Assembly: GCF_003352185.1 (NCBI RefSeq)
Contig: NZ_CP029608.1
Location: forward strand, 5,126,501-5,190,500
DNA from: Pseudomonas kribbensis
GTDB taxonomy: Bacteria; Pseudomonadota; Gammaproteobacteria; Pseudomonadales; Pseudomonadaceae
DNA length: 64,000 nt
Reading direction: 5' to 3'
Made by a program: the position numbers and the translations under genes. The notes below the pieces were generated by a model. It saw only the letters and a list, made by a program, of their open reading frames with translations. It had not been told where the DNA came from and did not search any database. Positions 19,497 to 31,276 of this stretch are shown here, one piece after another (positions within the stretch are counted from its first letter, which is position 1; each line of letters starts with the position of its first letter).

Positions 19497-19820
19497 TCAG
19501 ATGTTGAAGCTTTCGCCGCAGCCACACTCACCGCGCACGTTGGGATTGTTGAACTTGAAGCCTTCGTTCAACCCTTCCTTGACGAAATCGAGCTCGGTGC
19601 CGTCGAGGTAAGCCAGGCTCTTGGGGTCGATAATCACTTTTTCGCCGTGACTCTCGAACACCTGATCTTCTGCAACTACCTCGTCGACAAACTCCAGCAC
19701 GTAGGCAAGGCCGGAACAGCCCGTGGTGCGAACACCCAGACGAATCCCTTCACCCTTGCCGCGCCCGTCGAGGGAGCGTCGCACGTGTCGAGCAGCCGCT
19801 TCTGTCATGCTGATAGCCAT
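19497..19820 (-). CDS. iscA: Fe-S cluster assembly / A-type carrier IscA
   Basis: 107 aa. The three conserved cysteines that bind iron or a cluster are present: Cys in TTGCSGLAY and the pair in ECGCGESF near the C-terminus. Placement between iscU and hscB is canonical. Confidence 0.97.
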   Translation of the reverse strand: MAISMTEAAARHVRRSLDGRGKGEGIRLGVRTTGCSGLAYVLEFVDEVVAEDQVFESHGEKVIIDPKSLAYLDGTELDFVKEGLNEGFKFNNPNVRGECGCGESFNI

Positions 19821-19848
19821 CGTTGACTCCTTACTCGTCGCCCAATGC

Positions 19849-20235
19849 TTAGATCAAGCCTTTCTTCTGCTTGTAGTCGCGAACGGCCGCCTTGATGGCG
19901 TCCTCAGCGAGTACCGAGCAGTGGATTTTCACTGGCGGCAGGGCCAGTTCTTCGGCCAGTTGGGTGTTCTTGATGGTTTCCGCTTCATCCAGGGTCTTGC
20001 CCTTCATCCACTCGGTGGCGAGGGAGCTGGAAGCGATAGCCGAACCGCAACCGTAGGTCTTGAACTTGGCGTCTTCGATAACGCCCTGGTCGTTGACCTT
20101 GATCTGCAGACGCATCACGTCGCCGCACGCCGGAGCGCCGACCATGCCGGTGCCGACATCTGGATCTTCCGCGTCCATCTTGCCGACGTTACGCGGGTTT
20201 TCGTAGTGGTCGATGACCTTTTCGCTGTAAGCCAT
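19849..20235 (-). CDS. iscU: Fe-S cluster scaffold IscU
   Basis: 128 aa scaffold on which [2Fe-2S] clusters form. The three cluster cysteines are in [18 protein letters not shown] and [11 protein letters not shown], and the HscA recognition motif LPPVK precedes the last one. The start [16 protein letters not shown] at 20235 matches the family; three extra upstream codons are unlikely to be used. Confidence 0.97.
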   Translation of the reverse strand: MAYSEKVIDHYENPRNVGKMDAEDPDVGTGMVGAPACGDVMRLQIKVNDQGVIEDAKFKTYGCGSAIASSSLATEWMKGKTLDEAETIKNTQLAEELALPPVKIHCSVLAEDAIKAAVRDYKQKKGLI

Positions 20236-20336
20236 GATTCTCAATCCTCACTCATCAGGGCCGCTCTTGAGACCCTGCAACTGCGCTGCGCAAACCGCCG
20301 CGTCGCTACAGGATCCGTATCCGGCGGCTTCTATGT

Positions 20337-21551
20337 TTAGTGTGCCGCCCACTCGATCTTCGAGATATCGACGCCGTCTTTGTACATGTCCCACAGCGGC
20401 GACAGAGCGCGCAGCTTGGTAACGGCCTCGCAGACTTTCTGCGCGGCGTAATCGATTTCTTCTTCGGTGGTGAAACGGCCGAAGGTGAAGCGGATCGAGC
20501 TGTGCGCCAGTTCGTCGTTGCGGCCCAGGGCGCGCAGCACGTACGAAGGCTCCAGGGAGGCCGAGGTGCAAGCCGAACCGGACGAAACCGCCAGATCCTT
20601 GAGCGCCATGATCAGCGACTCGCCTTCAACGTAGTTGAAGCTCAGGTTCAGGTTGTGCGGAACGCGGGCAGTCAGGCTGCCGTTGACGTACAGCTCTTCC
20701 AGATGCTCGACCTGCTTGTAGAAGCGGTCGCTCAACGCTTTGATGCGCACGTTTTCGGCAGCCATGTCTTCCTTGGCTACACGGAACGCTTCGCCCATGC
20801 CGACGATCTGGTGGGTCGCCAGGGTGCCGGAACGCATGCCACGCTCGTGACCGCCGCCGTGCATGGTCGCTTCGATGCGCACACGCGGCTTGCGGCTGAC
20901 GTACAGCGCGCCGATGCCTTTAGGACCGTAGGTCTTGTGGGCAGAGAACGACATCATGTCGACTTTCAGCTTCTGCAGGTCGATTTCGACCTTGCCGGTG
21001 GACTGAGCGGCGTCGACGTGGAACAGAATGCCTTTCGAACGGGTCAGCTCGCCGATGGCGGCGATGTCGTTGACCGTGCCGATTTCGTTGTTCACGTGCA
21101 TCACCGACACCAGGATGGTGTCTTCGCGCAGCGCGGCTTCGATCATGGCCGGTGTGATCAGACCGTCTTCGGTCGGCTCGAGGTAGGTCACTTCGAAACC
21201 TTCGCGCTCCAGTTGGCGCATGGTGTCGAGGACAGCCTTGTGCTCGATCTTGGAGGTGATCAGGTGCTTGCCCTTGGAGGCGTAGAAATGTGCCGCACCC
21301 TTGATTGCCAGGTTGTCGGACTCGGTGGCACCGGAGGTCCAGACGATTTCGCGCGGGTCGGCGTTGACCAGATCGGCCACCTGACGACGAGCGTTTTCGA
21401 CGGACTCTTCGGCCTTCCAGCCGAACACGTGGGAACGGGACGCCGGGTTACCGAAGTTTCCGTCGACCAGCAGGCATTCACTCATCTTTTGCGCAACGCG
21501 CGGATCGACCGGGGTGGTCGCAGAGTAATCAAGGTAAATCGGCAATTTCAT
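20337..21551 (-). CDS. iscS: Cysteine desulfurase IscS
   Basis: 404 aa PLP enzyme that takes sulphur from cysteine for clusters and thiolated tRNA. The PLP-lysine motif is [12 protein letters not shown] and the active-site cysteine loop is [14 protein letters not shown]. The start [17 protein letters not shown] is universal. It is the second gene of the operon, 50 bp after iscR; a 101-bp gap separates it from iscU. Confidence 0.98.
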   Translation of the reverse strand: MKLPIYLDYSATTPVDPRVAQKMSECLLVDGNFGNPASRSHVFGWKAEESVENARRQVADLVNADPREIVWTSGATESDNLAIKGAAHFYASKGKHLITSKIEHKAVLDTMRQLEREGFEVTYLEPTEDGLITPAMIEAALREDTILVSVMHVNNEIGTVNDIAAIGELTRSKGILFHVDAAQSTGKVEIDLQKLKVDMMSFSAHKTYGPKGIGALYVSRKPRVRIEATMHGGGHERGMRSGTLATHQIVGMGEAFRVAKEDMAAENVRIKALSDRFYKQVEHLEELYVNGSLTARVPHNLNLSFNYVEGESLIMALKDLAVSSGSACTSASLEPSYVLRALGRNDELAHSSIRFTFGRFTTEEEIDYAAQKVCEAVTKLRALSPLWDMYKDGVDISKIEWAAH

Positions 21552-21601
21552 GGACTATCTCCTAAATCAGGCTGGCTGGCGTGCCGCTAGCTCTCTGGCT
21601 G

Positions 21602-22093
21602 TCATTCGACGGCGGACGCTTCAATCTTGTCCAGGCGCGGCGCCTTGCCATTGCAACGACGCTGATCCTGACGCTGGGCCACTTCCTGCACCTCACGGCG
21701 AGTTACGAGGTCGGCCAAGCTGATACCGCTGAGAAATTCGTGAATCTGCAGGCTCAGGTCGCACCACAGGTGATGGGTCAGGCAGGTGTCGCCGGAATGG
21801 CAATCGCCCTGGCCCTGGCATTTTGTTGCATCGACCGATTCGTTCACCGCATCGATCACCTGGGCAACCTGGATGCCCTGCATGTCGCGGGACAACTGAT
21901 AGCCACCGCCCGGACCGCGAACACTGGAAACCAGGTTGCTGCGGCGCAGCTTGGCGAAAAGCTGTTCGAGATAGGACAGGGAGATGCCTTGGCGCTCGGA
22001 GATATCGGCCAGGGACACGGGCCCGTGCTGCGCGTGCAACGCCAGATCAAGCATGGCGGTCACGGCGTATCGGCCTTTTGTAGTCAGTCGCAT
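21602..22093 (-). CDS. iscR: Fe-S-sensing regulator IscR
   Basis: 163 aa Rrf2-family repressor. The N-terminal winged helix ([19 protein letters not shown]) is followed by the cluster-binding cysteines C-x5-C-x5-C and a histidine in the segment [17 protein letters not shown]. The [2Fe-2S] form represses the isc operon. The start at 22093 is the family start. Two type-1 IscR sites lie over its promoter, showing autoregulation. Confidence 0.97.
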   Translation of the reverse strand: MRLTTKGRYAVTAMLDLALHAQHGPVSLADISERQGISLSYLEQLFAKLRRSNLVSSVRGPGGGYQLSRDMQGIQVAQVIDAVNESVDATKCQGQGDCHSGDTCLTHHLWCDLSLQIHEFLSGISLADLVTRREVQEVAQRQDQRRCNGKAPRLDKIEASAVE

Positions 22094-22125
22094 GGACAAT
22101 TACCACGGAGTTCGGAATGGGCGGG

Positions 22126-22154
22126 AGTATGCAATTCCCGAGCATTTAAGTCAA
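22126..22154 (-). promoter_or_regulatory. Sigma-70 promoter of the isc operon
   Basis: On the minus strand TTGACT (22149-22154), 17-bp spacer, CATACT (22126-22131). Transcription would start near 22119 and give a leader of about 26 bases before iscR. Confidence 0.8.
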
Positions 22155-22158
22155 CTAT
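22134..22158 (-). promoter_or_regulatory. IscR type-1 binding site A (over the promoter)
   Basis: Minus strand ATAGTTGACTTAAATGCTCG with GGAAT following; it matches the type-1 pattern ATASYYGACT..RNNNWTCGGG-AT and closely resembles the E. coli iscR site. It spans the -35 and spacer, so holo-IscR would block RNA polymerase. Confidence 0.8.
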
Positions 22159-22181
22159 AAGACCTAGTGCTTTAGTCGGGT
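22157..22181 (-). promoter_or_regulatory. IscR type-1 binding site B (upstream)
   Basis: Minus strand ACCCGACTAAAGCACTAGGT followed by CTTAT; a second type-1-like box directly abutting site A, as in E. coli where two boxes precede iscR. Confidence 0.7.
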
Positions 22182-22261
22182 TTACCCGCAAAAGAGCGCG
22201 CGAATGATAGCAGGGTCTGCGGCTTAATGGCACACCGGCCGGCAGCAGCCCTGCAAGAGCG

Positions 22262-23041
22262 TCAATGCGTCGTGGATTCGTCCTTGCCCTTGACGCAGGC
22301 GAAGTCTTCTTCGCGCAGCTCAGGCAGATCTTTCGCACAATAATTGCTGCCCAGATCCTTCAGCGCCCCACACATCCCTTCCAGACGACCATCCACCGCC
22401 TGCAGATGATCGAGCAACTGGCCAATGGCACGCGCCACCGGGTCCGGCATGTCACCGCTCACGCCATAGGCATCGAAACCGATCTTCTCGGCCATCGCTT
22501 TGCGCTTGGCATCGGCTTCATCATCGGATTTGACGATGATCCGCCCCGGAATGCCCACCACCGTGGCGCCCGGCGGCACCTCTTTGGTCACCACGGCATT
22601 GGAGCCGACCTTGGCGCCAGCGCCGACCGTGAACGGACCCAGCACCTTCGCGCCGGCCCCCACTACCACTCCATCACCCAGTGTCGGGTGACGCTTCCCC
22701 TTGTTCCAGCTGGTGCCGCCAAGGGTCACGCCTTGATAGATGGTGACGTCATCGCCGATTTCAGCGGTTTCGCCAATGACGATGCCCATGCCATGGTCGA
22801 TAAAAAAACGTCGACCAACCTTGGCGCCCGGATGAATCTCGATTCCGGTCAGCCAGCGACCGAAGTTCGACACCAGCCGCGCCAGCCATTTCAGATCGTT
22901 GCGCCAGAGCATGCCGGCCAGCCGATGAATCCAGATTGCATGCATGCCGGGGTAGCAGGTCAGAACTTCAAAAGCGTTACGCGCCGCCGGGTCTCGGTGG
23001 AATACGCTCTGGATATCTTCACGCAAACGCTCGAACATCAT
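22262..23041 (-). CDS. cysE: Serine O-acetyltransferase
   Basis: 259 aa. It makes O-acetylserine from serine and acetyl-CoA, the first step of cysteine synthesis. The N-terminal helical domain ([21 protein letters not shown]) and the left-handed beta-helix of hexapeptide repeats are clear; active-site motif [14 protein letters not shown] and the [18 protein letters not shown] loop are intact. Supply of cysteine to IscS nearby is a sensible context. The first ATG overlaps the trmJ stop by one base (TAATG); a second ATG follows one codon later. Confidence 0.96.
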   Translation of the reverse strand: MMFERLREDIQSVFHRDPAARNAFEVLTCYPGMHAIWIHRLAGMLWRNDLKWLARLVSNFGRWLTGIEIHPGAKVGRRFFIDHGMGIVIGETAEIGDDVTIYQGVTLGGTSWNKGKRHPTLGDGVVVGAGAKVLGPFTVGAGAKVGSNAVVTKEVPPGATVVGIPGRIIVKSDDEADAKRKAMAEKIGFDAYGVSGDMPDPVARAIGQLLDHLQAVDGRLEGMCGALKDLGSNYCAKDLPELREEDFACVKGKDESTTH

Positions 23042-23811
23042 TAATCCTTCCGCTTAAGGAGCTCGCCACGGGCCGCTTTCTGGGTTTCCGTGAGGATGCC
23101 ACGCAAAATATTCATTTCCGCCCGGCTGACCGAGCTGCGTCCGTACAACCGGCGCAGGCGCGCCATCAAGTGCCGAGGCTTTTCCGGATCGAGGAATTCG
23201 ATGGCCACCAGGGTCTGCTCCAGGTGCTCATAGAATCGCTCCAGCTCATCCATGGTCGCCAGCTCGGCGCTTTTCACGGAGGCCACTTCTTCCTTCTCGA
23301 TCTTGGTCGGCTGGCCTTGTGCGGCCAGCCAGGCCATGCGCACTTCATAGCTCAACACCTGCACCGCCGCCCCGAGATTCAGCGAGCTGAATTCAGGATC
23401 GGAGGGGATGTGCACGTGAAAGTGACATCGTTGCAGCTCGTCGTTGGTCAGGCCGGAGTCTTCACGCCCGAACACCAGCGCGATTTCCGCGCCCTGCCCG
23501 GCCTCCTCGACCACTTTGGTCCCGCATTCGCGCGGATCCAGCAGCGGCCAGGGAATGCGCCGGTCGCGAGCACTGGTGCCGAGCACCAGATTGCAGCCGA
23601 CCAAGGCCTCTTCCAAGGTGGCGACGACTTGCGCGTTTTCAAGGATGTCACCGGCACCCGAGGCACGAGCATCGGCTTCGTGATGCGGAAAGACTCGCGG
23701 ATCGACCAGCACCAGCCGCGACAAACCCATGTTTTTCATGGCGCGCGCGGTCCCGCCGATATTTCCCGGGTGGCTGGTATTGACCAGGACGACACGAATG
23801 TTTTGCAGCAC
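23041..23811 (-). CDS. trmJ: tRNA (cytidine/uridine-2'-O)-methyltransferase TrmJ
   Basis: 256 aa SPOUT-class methyltransferase that modifies position 32 of several tRNAs. Visible are the N-terminal [19 protein letters not shown] motif 1, [15 protein letters not shown] motif 2 and [16 protein letters not shown] motif 3 that form the SAM-binding knot. A C-terminal helical extension of ~90 residues is typical for TrmJ. It is co-transcribed with cysE. Confidence 0.95.
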   Translation of the reverse strand: MLQNIRVVLVNTSHPGNIGGTARAMKNMGLSRLVLVDPRVFPHHEADARASGAGDILENAQVVATLEEALVGCNLVLGTSARDRRIPWPLLDPRECGTKVVEEAGQGAEIALVFGREDSGLTNDELQRCHFHVHIPSDPEFSSLNLGAAVQVLSYEVRMAWLAAQGQPTKIEKEEVASVKSAELATMDELERFYEHLEQTLVAIEFLDPEKPRHLMARLRRLYGRSSVSRAEMNILRGILTETQKAARGELLKRKD

Positions 23812-23892
23812 GGCGGGCGCTCTCGGACTGGGGAAAGGGGTGCAAATCTTACAGAACAGCCTACCGTTAAGCTATGAAAGCGAACAGCGACC

Positions 23893-23920
23893 TTCACCTG
23901 AAGAAAAGTTCTGATAGAAT
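23893..23920 (+). promoter_or_regulatory. Sigma-70 promoter of suhB
   Basis: TTCACC (23893-23898), 16-bp spacer, TAGAAT (23915-23920). Transcription near 23927 leaves a leader of about 30 bases before suhB. Confidence 0.65.
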
Positions 23921-23956
23921 GCGCGGCTTTCTTTAACAACCTTAGGTGACACATCC

Positions 23957-24775
23957 ATGCAGCCCATGCTGAATATCGCGCTGCGCGCCGCCCGCAGCGC
24001 CAGTGAACTGATCTTCCGCTCCATCGAGCGCCTGGATACCATCAAGGTCGACGAAAAAGACGCCAAGGATTACGTATCCGAGGTCGATCGCGCCGCCGAA
24101 CAGAAAATCATCGACGCCCTGCGCAAGGCTTACCCGAATCACTCGATCATGGGTGAAGAGACCGGCATGCACGCCGGCAGCGGCATCGAAGGCGAAGAAT
24201 ACCTGTGGATCATCGATCCGCTGGACGGCACCACCAACTTCCTGCGCGGCATTCCTCACTTCGCTGTCAGCATTGCCTGCAAATACCGTGGCCGCCTGGA
24301 ACACGCCGTTGTTCTGGATCCGGTTCGCCAGGAAGAATTCACCGCCAGCCGTGGTCGCGGCGCTCAACTGAACGGTCGTCGCCTGCGCGTCAGCGGTCGC
24401 ACCAGCCTGGACGGCGCCCTGCTCGGTACCGGTTTCCCGTTCCGTGACGACCAGATGGACAACCTCGACAACTACCTGGGCATGTTCCGCGCTCTGGTTG
24501 GCCAGACTGCCGGCATCCGCCGCGCCGGTTCGGCGAGCCTGGACCTGGCTTACGTTGCTGCCGGTCGTTTCGATGCGTTCTGGGAGTCAGGCCTGTCCGA
24601 GTGGGACATGGCGGCTGGCGCCCTGCTGATTCAGGAAGCCGGCGGTCTGGTGAGCGACTTCACCGGCGGTCACGACTTCCTTGAAAAAGGCCACGTCGTT
24701 GCCGGCAACACCAAATGCTTCAAGGCAGTTCTGACGGCGATCCAGCCGCACCTGCCGGCCTCGCTGAAGCGCTAA
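23957..24775 (+). CDS. suhB: Inositol-1-monophosphatase SuhB
   Basis: 272 aa Mg-dependent phosphatase, also a factor in rRNA antitermination and, in P. aeruginosa, in virulence gene control. The IMPase metal-binding motifs are intact: GEETG (Glu), WIIDPLDGTTNF (Asp/Asp) and SEWDMAAGALLIQEAGG (Asp). It is transcribed away from trmJ and ends in its own terminator. Confidence 0.95.
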   Translation: MQPMLNIALRAARSASELIFRSIERLDTIKVDEKDAKDYVSEVDRAAEQKIIDALRKAYPNHSIMGEETGMHAGSGIEGEEYLWIIDPLDGTTNFLRGIPHFAVSIACKYRGRLEHAVVLDPVRQEEFTASRGRGAQLNGRRLRVSGRTSLDGALLGTGFPFRDDQMDNLDNYLGMFRALVGQTAGIRRAGSASLDLAYVAAGRFDAFWESGLSEWDMAAGALLIQEAGGLVSDFTGGHDFLEKGHVVAGNTKCFKAVLTAIQPHLPASLKR

Positions 24776-24792
24776 GCTTCTCGCGAAACCAG

Positions 24793-24819
24793 AAAAGCAC
24801 CCTTCGGGGTGCTTTTTTT
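24793..24819 (+). terminator. Terminator of suhB
   Basis: AAAAGCACCCTTCGGGGTGCTT then a T-run. The A-tract on the left lets it work on both strands. Confidence 0.9.
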
Positions 24820-24847
24820 ATGCCTGTCATCACGTTAATCCCGGGCA

Positions 24848-24879
24848 CAAAAAAGCACCCCGAAGGGTGCTTCTTTTTT
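24848..24879 (-). terminator. Terminator of the glycine-zipper gene
   Basis: Same GCACCC/GGGTGC stem as the suhB terminator in opposite orientation, 12 bases after the stop at 24891 on the minus strand, followed by T (minus strand). The pair forms a 30-bp-spaced inverted duplication. Confidence 0.85.
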
Positions 24880-24890
24880 ACTACAACCGC

Positions 24891-25439
24891 TTATTGCCCA
24901 GGCTGCGCCTGCGACAGGATCAGCTTGCCTTCCTTGTCGACCGGAATCTGGTTGCCCGGATCACGGTCCATCCGCACTTTGCCTTCCTTGCCGTCCAGCG
25001 AGTAGCGGACGTCATAGCCTACGACCTTGTCGCTGATGTCATTCACCGTATTACAGCGAGTCTGGGTGGTGGTGTAGGTATCGCGATTCTGCATGCCTTC
25101 CTGCACCTTGTTACCGGCGTAACCGCCACCGACCGCGCCAGCTACCGTGGCAATCTTCTTGCCGGTGCCGCCGCCGATCTGGTTACCCAGCAAACCACCT
25201 GCCACGGCACCGATGGCGGTACCGAGAATCTGGTGTTGATCCTTGACCGGCGCCTGCCGGGTCACAGCGACATCCTTGCATACTTCACGTGGCGTCTTGA
25301 TCTGTGTCTTGACCGGTTCAACGGCCAGAACCTGCGCATACTCAGGGCCGCTTTTAACCAGGCTGTAGGTGGCAACAGCGCCCCCGGCAGTCACACCGAC
25401 AGCACCCAGTACCGCACCAACCAGCAACGACTTGTTCAC
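24891..25439 (-). CDS. Glycine-zipper (2TM) envelope protein
   Basis: 182 aa. N-terminal membrane or signal segment (NKSLLVGAVLGAVGVTAGGAVATYSLV), then a hydrophilic part and a glycine-zipper region at about 80-125 with repeated GxxxG (AIGAVAGGLLGNQIGGG and GAVGGGYAGNKV). The domain resembles those of outer-membrane lipoproteins of the SlyB/Rick_17kDa type, but there is no lipobox cysteine here. The role is unknown beyond envelope structure. It stands alone between two terminators. Confidence 0.85.
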   Translation of the reverse strand: MNKSLLVGAVLGAVGVTAGGAVATYSLVKSGPEYAQVLAVEPVKTQIKTPREVCKDVAVTRQAPVKDQHQILGTAIGAVAGGLLGNQIGGGTGKKIATVAGAVGGGYAGNKVQEGMQNRDTYTTTQTRCNTVNDISDKVVGYDVRYSLDGKEGKVRMDRDPGNQIPVDKEGKLILSQAQPGQ

Positions 25440-25499
25440 ATGAACCTCCTGACCATCACATGCGGGACGCGCCCGCGCTTCTCCCAGCCTTGGAGCAAT

Positions 25500-25533
25500 A
25501 AAAAAGGCGCGAGTTCAACTCGCGCCTTTTTTT
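25500..25533 (-). terminator. Terminator of the yajC-secD-secF operon
   Basis: AGGCGCGAG-TTCAA-CTCGCGCCT with T/A-tracts on both sides; on the minus strand it lies 27 bases past the secF stop. Confidence 0.9.
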
Positions 25534-25560
25534 GACTGACAACCGGGGAAGCGATGGCCG

Positions 25561-26475
25561 TTATGGACGGTCGTCGACTTCCTTCTCGGTATTGGCCGGC
25601 GGAATCAGGTCTTCCGAAGACAGGTTCAGCCAGATCAGCACCACGTTGGCGATGTAGATCGACGAGTAGGTACCCGCCAGAACACCGATGAACAGGGCGA
25701 TGGAGAAACCAAACAGGTTGTCGCCACCGAAGAACAGCAGCGCCGCAATCGCCAGCAAAGTGGAGATCGAAGTCGCCATGGTGCGCAGCAGGGTCTGAGT
25801 GGTCGAGATGTTGATGTTCTCGATCAGCGAAGCCTTGCGCAGCACGCGGAAGTTCTCACGCACCCGGTCGAACACGACGATGGTGTCGTTCAGCGAGTAG
25901 CCGATGATCGCCAGTACCGCCGCCAGCACCGTCAGGTCGAAGGTGATCTGGAAGAACGACAGGATACCCACGGTCACGATCACGTCGTGAATCAGCGAAA
26001 CGATGGCACCGACCGCGAATTTCCACTGAAAGCGGAAAGCCAGGTAGATCAGGATGCCGCCGAGCGCCAGCAGCATGCCGAGGCCGCCCTGGTCGCGCAG
26101 TTCTTCACCGACCTGCGGGCCGACGAACTCGACGCGCTTGACCGTCGCCGGGTTTTCACCGCCGACTTTCTGCAGCGCTTCCGCCACCTGATGGCCCAGC
26201 TGCGGGTCTTCACCCGGCATGCGCACCAGCAGGTCGGTAGTCGCACCGAAGTTCTGCACGACCGCTTCGTGATAACCAGCGGTAACCAGTTGCTCACGCA
26301 CCTTGGTGACGTCGGCCGGACGCTCGTAGGTCAGCTCGATGAGCGTACCGCCGGTGAAGTCCAGGCCCCAGTTCATGCCCTTGTGGAACACGCTGAACAA
26401 GGCCAGCACGGTAAGGAACAATGTGACGCCGAACGCGAAGTTGCGAACGCCCATGAAGTTGATTGTACGTAACAT
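25561..26475 (-). CDS. secF: Protein translocase subunit SecF
   Basis: 304 aa inner-membrane protein with six membrane helices. With SecD it uses proton motive force to pull exported proteins into the periplasm. Seen: GLDFTGGTLIEL after helix 1, a periplasmic P4 domain, and the RND-like helices with AIIGYSLNDTIVVFDRVREN. The gene follows secD after 9 bp. Confidence 0.97.
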   Translation of the reverse strand: MLRTINFMGVRNFAFGVTLFLTVLALFSVFHKGMNWGLDFTGGTLIELTYERPADVTKVREQLVTAGYHEAVVQNFGATTDLLVRMPGEDPQLGHQVAEALQKVGGENPATVKRVEFVGPQVGEELRDQGGLGMLLALGGILIYLAFRFQWKFAVGAIVSLIHDVIVTVGILSFFQITFDLTVLAAVLAIIGYSLNDTIVVFDRVRENFRVLRKASLIENINISTTQTLLRTMATSISTLLAIAALLFFGGDNLFGFSIALFIGVLAGTYSSIYIANVVLIWLNLSSEDLIPPANTEKEVDDRP

Positions 26476-26484
26476 GGCAGCCCC

Positions 26485-28356
26485 TTAAATCCACAACTTC
26501 TTGAAGTCACGACCGCCGAAGATCAGGTTGACCATCGCGCGGGTCACCATGATGGCCGTGAACATCGAGGTAAAGATCCCGAGGGACATGGTCACTGCGA
26601 AACCCTTCACCGGGCCGGTGCCCATGGCGAAGAGGATGCCGCCGACCAGCAAGGTGGTCAGGTTGGCGTCGAGAATCGCGGTGAATGCCCGGCCGAAGCC
26701 TTCGTTGATTGCACGCTGCACGGTCATGCCGGCGGCGATCTCTTCGCGGATCCGCGAGAAGATCAGCACGTTGGCGTCGACCGCCATACCCATGGTCAAC
26801 ACGATACCGGCGATACCCGGCAGGGTCAGGGTTGCACCCAGCAGCGACATCAGCGCCAGCAGCAGCACCATGTTCACCGCCAGCGCGACGGTGGCGATCA
26901 GGCCGAAGAAGCGGTAGATGGCGATGATGAACAGCGAGACGAACAGCATGCCCCACAGCGATGCATCGATACCCTTGGTGATGTTGTCCGCACCCAGGCT
27001 CGGGCCGATGGTACGTTCTTCAGCAAAGTACATCGGAGCCGCCAGTCCACCGGCACGCAGCAGCAGCGCCAGCTCGGAAGACTCGCCCTGGCCGTTCAGG
27101 CCGGTGATACGGAATTGCGCACCCAGCGGCGACTGAATGGTCGCCAGGCTGATGATCTTCTTCTCTTCCTTGAAGCTCTGCACCGGCACGTCTTTCTCGA
27201 CGCCGTCGACCATCTGCTTGACGTAGGTGGTCACCGGACGCTGCTCGATGAAGATCACCGCCATGCTGCGACCGACGTTGCTGCGGGTCGCGCGGCTCAT
27301 CAGTTCGCCACCGTGGCCATCCAGACGGATGTTCACTTCAGGTGTGCCGTGCTCGCCGAAACCGGCCTTGGCATCGGTCACCTGGTCACCGGTGATGATC
27401 AGACTGCGCTCGATCTGTGCCGGAGGACGCTTGCCTTCGCGGAACTCGAAAGTCTCGGAAGTGGCTTTCGATGCACCCGGCTCGGCGGCCAGACGGAACT
27501 CCAGGTTGGCGGTCTTGCCGAGGATACGCTTGGCTTCTGCAGTGTCCTGCACGCCCGGCAGCTCAACCACGATGCGGTTTGCGCCCTGACGCTGGACGAT
27601 CGGTTCGGCAACACCCAGCTCGTTGACGCGGTTACGTACCGTGGTCAAGTTCTGCTTGATGGAGTATTCACGGATTTCCGCCAGCTTGGCCGGGGTCATC
27701 GCCAGACGCAGCACCGGTTGACCGTTGAGGTCGGCCGGAACAATGTCGAAATCGTTGAAATTCTTGCGGATCAGCGCACGGGCCTGTTCGCGGGAGTCAG
27801 CATCGCTGAAGCCCAGCTGAATGGCGCCATTGAGCTGCGGCAGGCTGCGATAGCGCAGTTTCTCTTTGCGCAGCAGGCTCTTGACGTCGCCTTCGTAGAC
27901 TTTCAGGCGTGCGTCGAGGGCTTTGTCCATGTCCACTTCCAGCAGGAAGTGCACACCACCGGACAAGTCCAGACCCAGCTTCATCGGGTGCGCAGCCATG
28001 TTGCGCAGCCATTGCGGAGTGGTCTGTGCCAGGTTCAGCGCGACGACGTAGTCATCACCCAATGCCTTGCGCACAACGTCTTTGGCCGGCAACTGGTCTT
28101 CAGCCTTGGTCAGACGGATCAGACCGCCCTTGCCGTTGGCTGCCAGACTCGAAGCCTTGACGTTGATCCCGGACTCCTTGAGCGCGGTGCTCACGCGGTC
28201 CAGGTCGGCCTGGTTGACCTGCAGGGCCGTGCTGGCGCCGCTGATCTGGATGGCCGGGTCATCGGGGTATAGATTCGGAGCGGAATAAATCAGACCGATC
28301 GCCAGCACCGCCAGGATCAGAATGTATTTCCACAGAGGATATTTGTTCAGCATCAC
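26485..28356 (-). CDS. secD: Protein translocase subunit SecD
   Basis: 623 aa inner-membrane protein with six helices and a large periplasmic P1 domain. Signatures: LGLDLSGGVHFLLEVD near residue 125 and GIVLTMGMAVDANVLIFSRIREE in the C-terminal RND-like part. Partner of SecF and YajC. The start may be either of two adjacent ATG codons. Confidence 0.97.
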   Translation of the reverse strand: MMLNKYPLWKYILILAVLAIGLIYSAPNLYPDDPAIQISGASTALQVNQADLDRVSTALKESGINVKASSLAANGKGGLIRLTKAEDQLPAKDVVRKALGDDYVVALNLAQTTPQWLRNMAAHPMKLGLDLSGGVHFLLEVDMDKALDARLKVYEGDVKSLLRKEKLRYRSLPQLNGAIQLGFSDADSREQARALIRKNFNDFDIVPADLNGQPVLRLAMTPAKLAEIREYSIKQNLTTVRNRVNELGVAEPIVQRQGANRIVVELPGVQDTAEAKRILGKTANLEFRLAAEPGASKATSETFEFREGKRPPAQIERSLIITGDQVTDAKAGFGEHGTPEVNIRLDGHGGELMSRATRSNVGRSMAVIFIEQRPVTTYVKQMVDGVEKDVPVQSFKEEKKIISLATIQSPLGAQFRITGLNGQGESSELALLLRAGGLAAPMYFAEERTIGPSLGADNITKGIDASLWGMLFVSLFIIAIYRFFGLIATVALAVNMVLLLALMSLLGATLTLPGIAGIVLTMGMAVDANVLIFSRIREEIAAGMTVQRAINEGFGRAFTAILDANLTTLLVGGILFAMGTGPVKGFAVTMSLGIFTSMFTAIMVTRAMVNLIFGGRDFKKLWI

Positions 28357-28417
28357 GCCGCCCGTTATGACGCGGGGCGCCTTGCGCGCCCCGTCGATTG
28401 AGTAGAAGTTGTTGCCC

Positions 28418-28753
28418 TTAGATCGCTTTCAGCGTGCCTTTTGGCAGCGTGGCGGCGATGGCGCCCTTCTGGAACTTCATTTCCACGGTGTCGGAAACTT
28501 CCAGAACCACGAAGTCATCGGCCACTTTGGTGATCTTGCCGGCGATGCCGCCGGTGGTGACCACTTCGTCGCCCTTCTGCAGGCTGTTCAGCAGGTTCTT
28601 CTGCTCTTTGGCGCGCTTGGCCTGTGGACGCCAGATCATCAGGTAGAAGATGACCAGGAAGCCGACCAGGAAAATCCACTCGAAGCCGCCGCCCATAGGC
28701 GCTGCAGCCGGTGCAGCCGCGTCAGCCATGGCGTTAGAGATAAAAAAGCTCAT
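28418..28753 (-). CDS. yajC: Sec translocase accessory subunit YajC
   Basis: 111 aa. One membrane helix (about 28-46, WIFLVGFLVIFYLMIWRPQ) and the conserved RPQAKRAKEQKNLLNSLQKG stretch, then a small beta domain. It leads yajC-secD-secF and follows tgt by 42 bp. Confidence 0.96.
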   Translation of the reverse strand: MSFFISNAMADAAAPAAAPMGGGFEWIFLVGFLVIFYLMIWRPQAKRAKEQKNLLNSLQKGDEVVTTGGIAGKITKVADDFVVLEVSDTVEMKFQKGAIAATLPKGTLKAI

Positions 28754-28795
28754 TTAGCACTCCAGTTGCAAATGTTGAATCTTGGGGTCAGAAAC

Positions 28796-30990
<2,195 letters not shown>

Positions 30991-31056
30991 GATGGGGTTC
31001 GTCTAGCAGGGCCGGAAAGTCTAGCGGAAATATCGAAAATTGACCATGAAACGTGA

Positions 31057-31085
31057 TTGACCAACGGTAGGCACCTCTCTATACT
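31057..31085 (+). promoter_or_regulatory. Promoter of tRNA-Leu
   Basis: TTGACC (31057-31062), exact 17-bp spacer, TATACT (31080-31085). It is close to consensus and 14 bp from the tRNA 5' end. Confidence 0.85.
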
Positions 31086-31098
31086 TCGCCGCCATTGA

Positions 31099-31183
31099 GC
31101 CCTGATGGCGGAATTGGTAGACGCGGCGGATTCAAAATCCGTTTTCGAAAGGAGTGGGAGTTCGAGTCTCCCTCGGGGCACCA
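31099..31183 (+). tRNA. tRNA-Leu (anticodon CAA)
   Basis: 85 nt with encoded CCA. The acceptor stem GCCCTGA/TCGGGGC, anticodon stem GCGGA/TCCGT and loop TTCAAAA give anticodon CAA (reads UUG). There is a long variable arm of class II type and a TTCGAGT T-loop. Confidence 0.96.
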
Positions 31184-31192
31184 AAATTAAGA

Positions 31193-31221
31193 AAGGTCTT
31201 GCTTAGCAAGGCCTTTTTTTT
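31193..31221 (+). terminator. Terminator of tRNA-Leu
   Basis: AAGGTCTTGC-TTA-GCAAGGCCTT followed by a run of T; 10 bases after the tRNA. Confidence 0.9.
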
Positions 31222-31276
31222 CGCCTGCCGGAAAGTGCCGCTGGCCCTCCGGCGAGATCTCACACAGGTTCACCCC

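Noticed and set aside
31099..31183. tRNA-Leu as attachment site of an integrated island
   Set aside because: No integrase gene and no second copy of the tRNA 3' end seen in the window; the tRNA has its own terminator and an ordinary neighbour.
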